DNA from: Acidobacteriota bacterium
GTDB taxonomy: Bacteria; Acidobacteriota; Terriglobia; Terriglobales; Acidobacteriaceae
Length of the DNA: 6,046 nt
Direction of reading: 5' to 3'
NCBI GenBank assembly: GCA_021801945.1
Contig: JAKABE010000219.1
Span: forward strand, 1 to 6,046
Part shown: one piece after another, positions 6,003 through 6,046 of the stretch
Position numbering within the stretch: the first letter of the stretch is position 1
Layout of the letters: each line of letters opens with the position of its first letter
Translations under genes and position numbers: made by a program
Notes under the pieces: model-generated
What the model was told of the DNA's origin: nothing
Databases searched by the model: none
The model's input: only the letters and a program-made list of their open reading frames with translations

Positions 6003-6046
6003 CTACGCCACCGCGGTCTCCGTCGCCTCAGCCTGCTCATGCGCAT
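6003..6046 (-). CDS. Probable C-terminal end of an unidentified gene (partial)
   Basis: On the minus strand an open frame enters from the right edge and stops with TAG at 6005-6003. Its last 13 codons read AHEQAEATETAVA, an Ala/Glu-rich tail of a kind common at the ends of cytoplasmic proteins in GC-rich bacteria. Codon third positions are almost all G or C. The other two frames look Arg-rich or carry early stops. Too little is present to name a family. If real, the gene is convergent with yraN and the two hairpins at 5911-5989 lie between their stops. Confidence 0.35.
   Translation of the reverse strand, partial: AHEQAEATETAVA

Overview
The window looks like chromosomal DNA from a GC-rich bacterium, most probably an Acidobacteriota member. 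That placement is an inference from protein style: a PHP-type phosphatase with the GCDFHLS motif, a short bactofilin starting MWKP, and a YraN with an extended N-terminus. No rRNA, tRNA or CRISPR was found, and no marker gene settles the taxonomy.

Left edge (1-245): the 5' end of an IS3-family transposase orfA on the minus strand, broken by an apparent one-base deletion, plus a probable IS terminus near 245. Next come about 315 bases with no convincing gene, then a CpsB/YwqE-type PHP tyrosine phosphatase (563-1348, +). It has no capsule or exopolysaccharide neighbours inside the window. A short convergent gap with a small hairpin (1434-1452) separates it from rnr.

Centre (1593-4205, -): a full-length RNase R with winged helix, two cold-shock domains, RNB, S1 and a basic tail. 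Its RNB domain carries about 40-50 extra residues directly after the conserved SPIRRYPDL block. The DNA for part of this insertion has T-ending codons unlike its flanks. It is bounded by a 7-bp inverted repeat and contains two further hairpins, one with a GCGA (GNRA) loop. It looks like a small structured repeat that entered rnr in frame, and is the most interesting feature here.

Right part: about 350 bases of divergent regulatory DNA, then a bactofilin (4556-5038, +), a roughly 350-base gap with a perfect 10-bp hairpin, and a YraN/UPF0102 nuclease-fold protein (5393-5881, +). After yraN come a long imperfect palindrome (5911-5949) and a second GNRA-type hairpin. At the right edge is the last 13 codons of a probable minus-strand gene (6003-6046).

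The genes do not form one pathway. They are housekeeping or cell-envelope genes (RNA decay, cytoskeletal polymer, polysaccharide control, a putative DNA-processing protein) in separate transcription units with hairpins at their convergent or 3' junctions.
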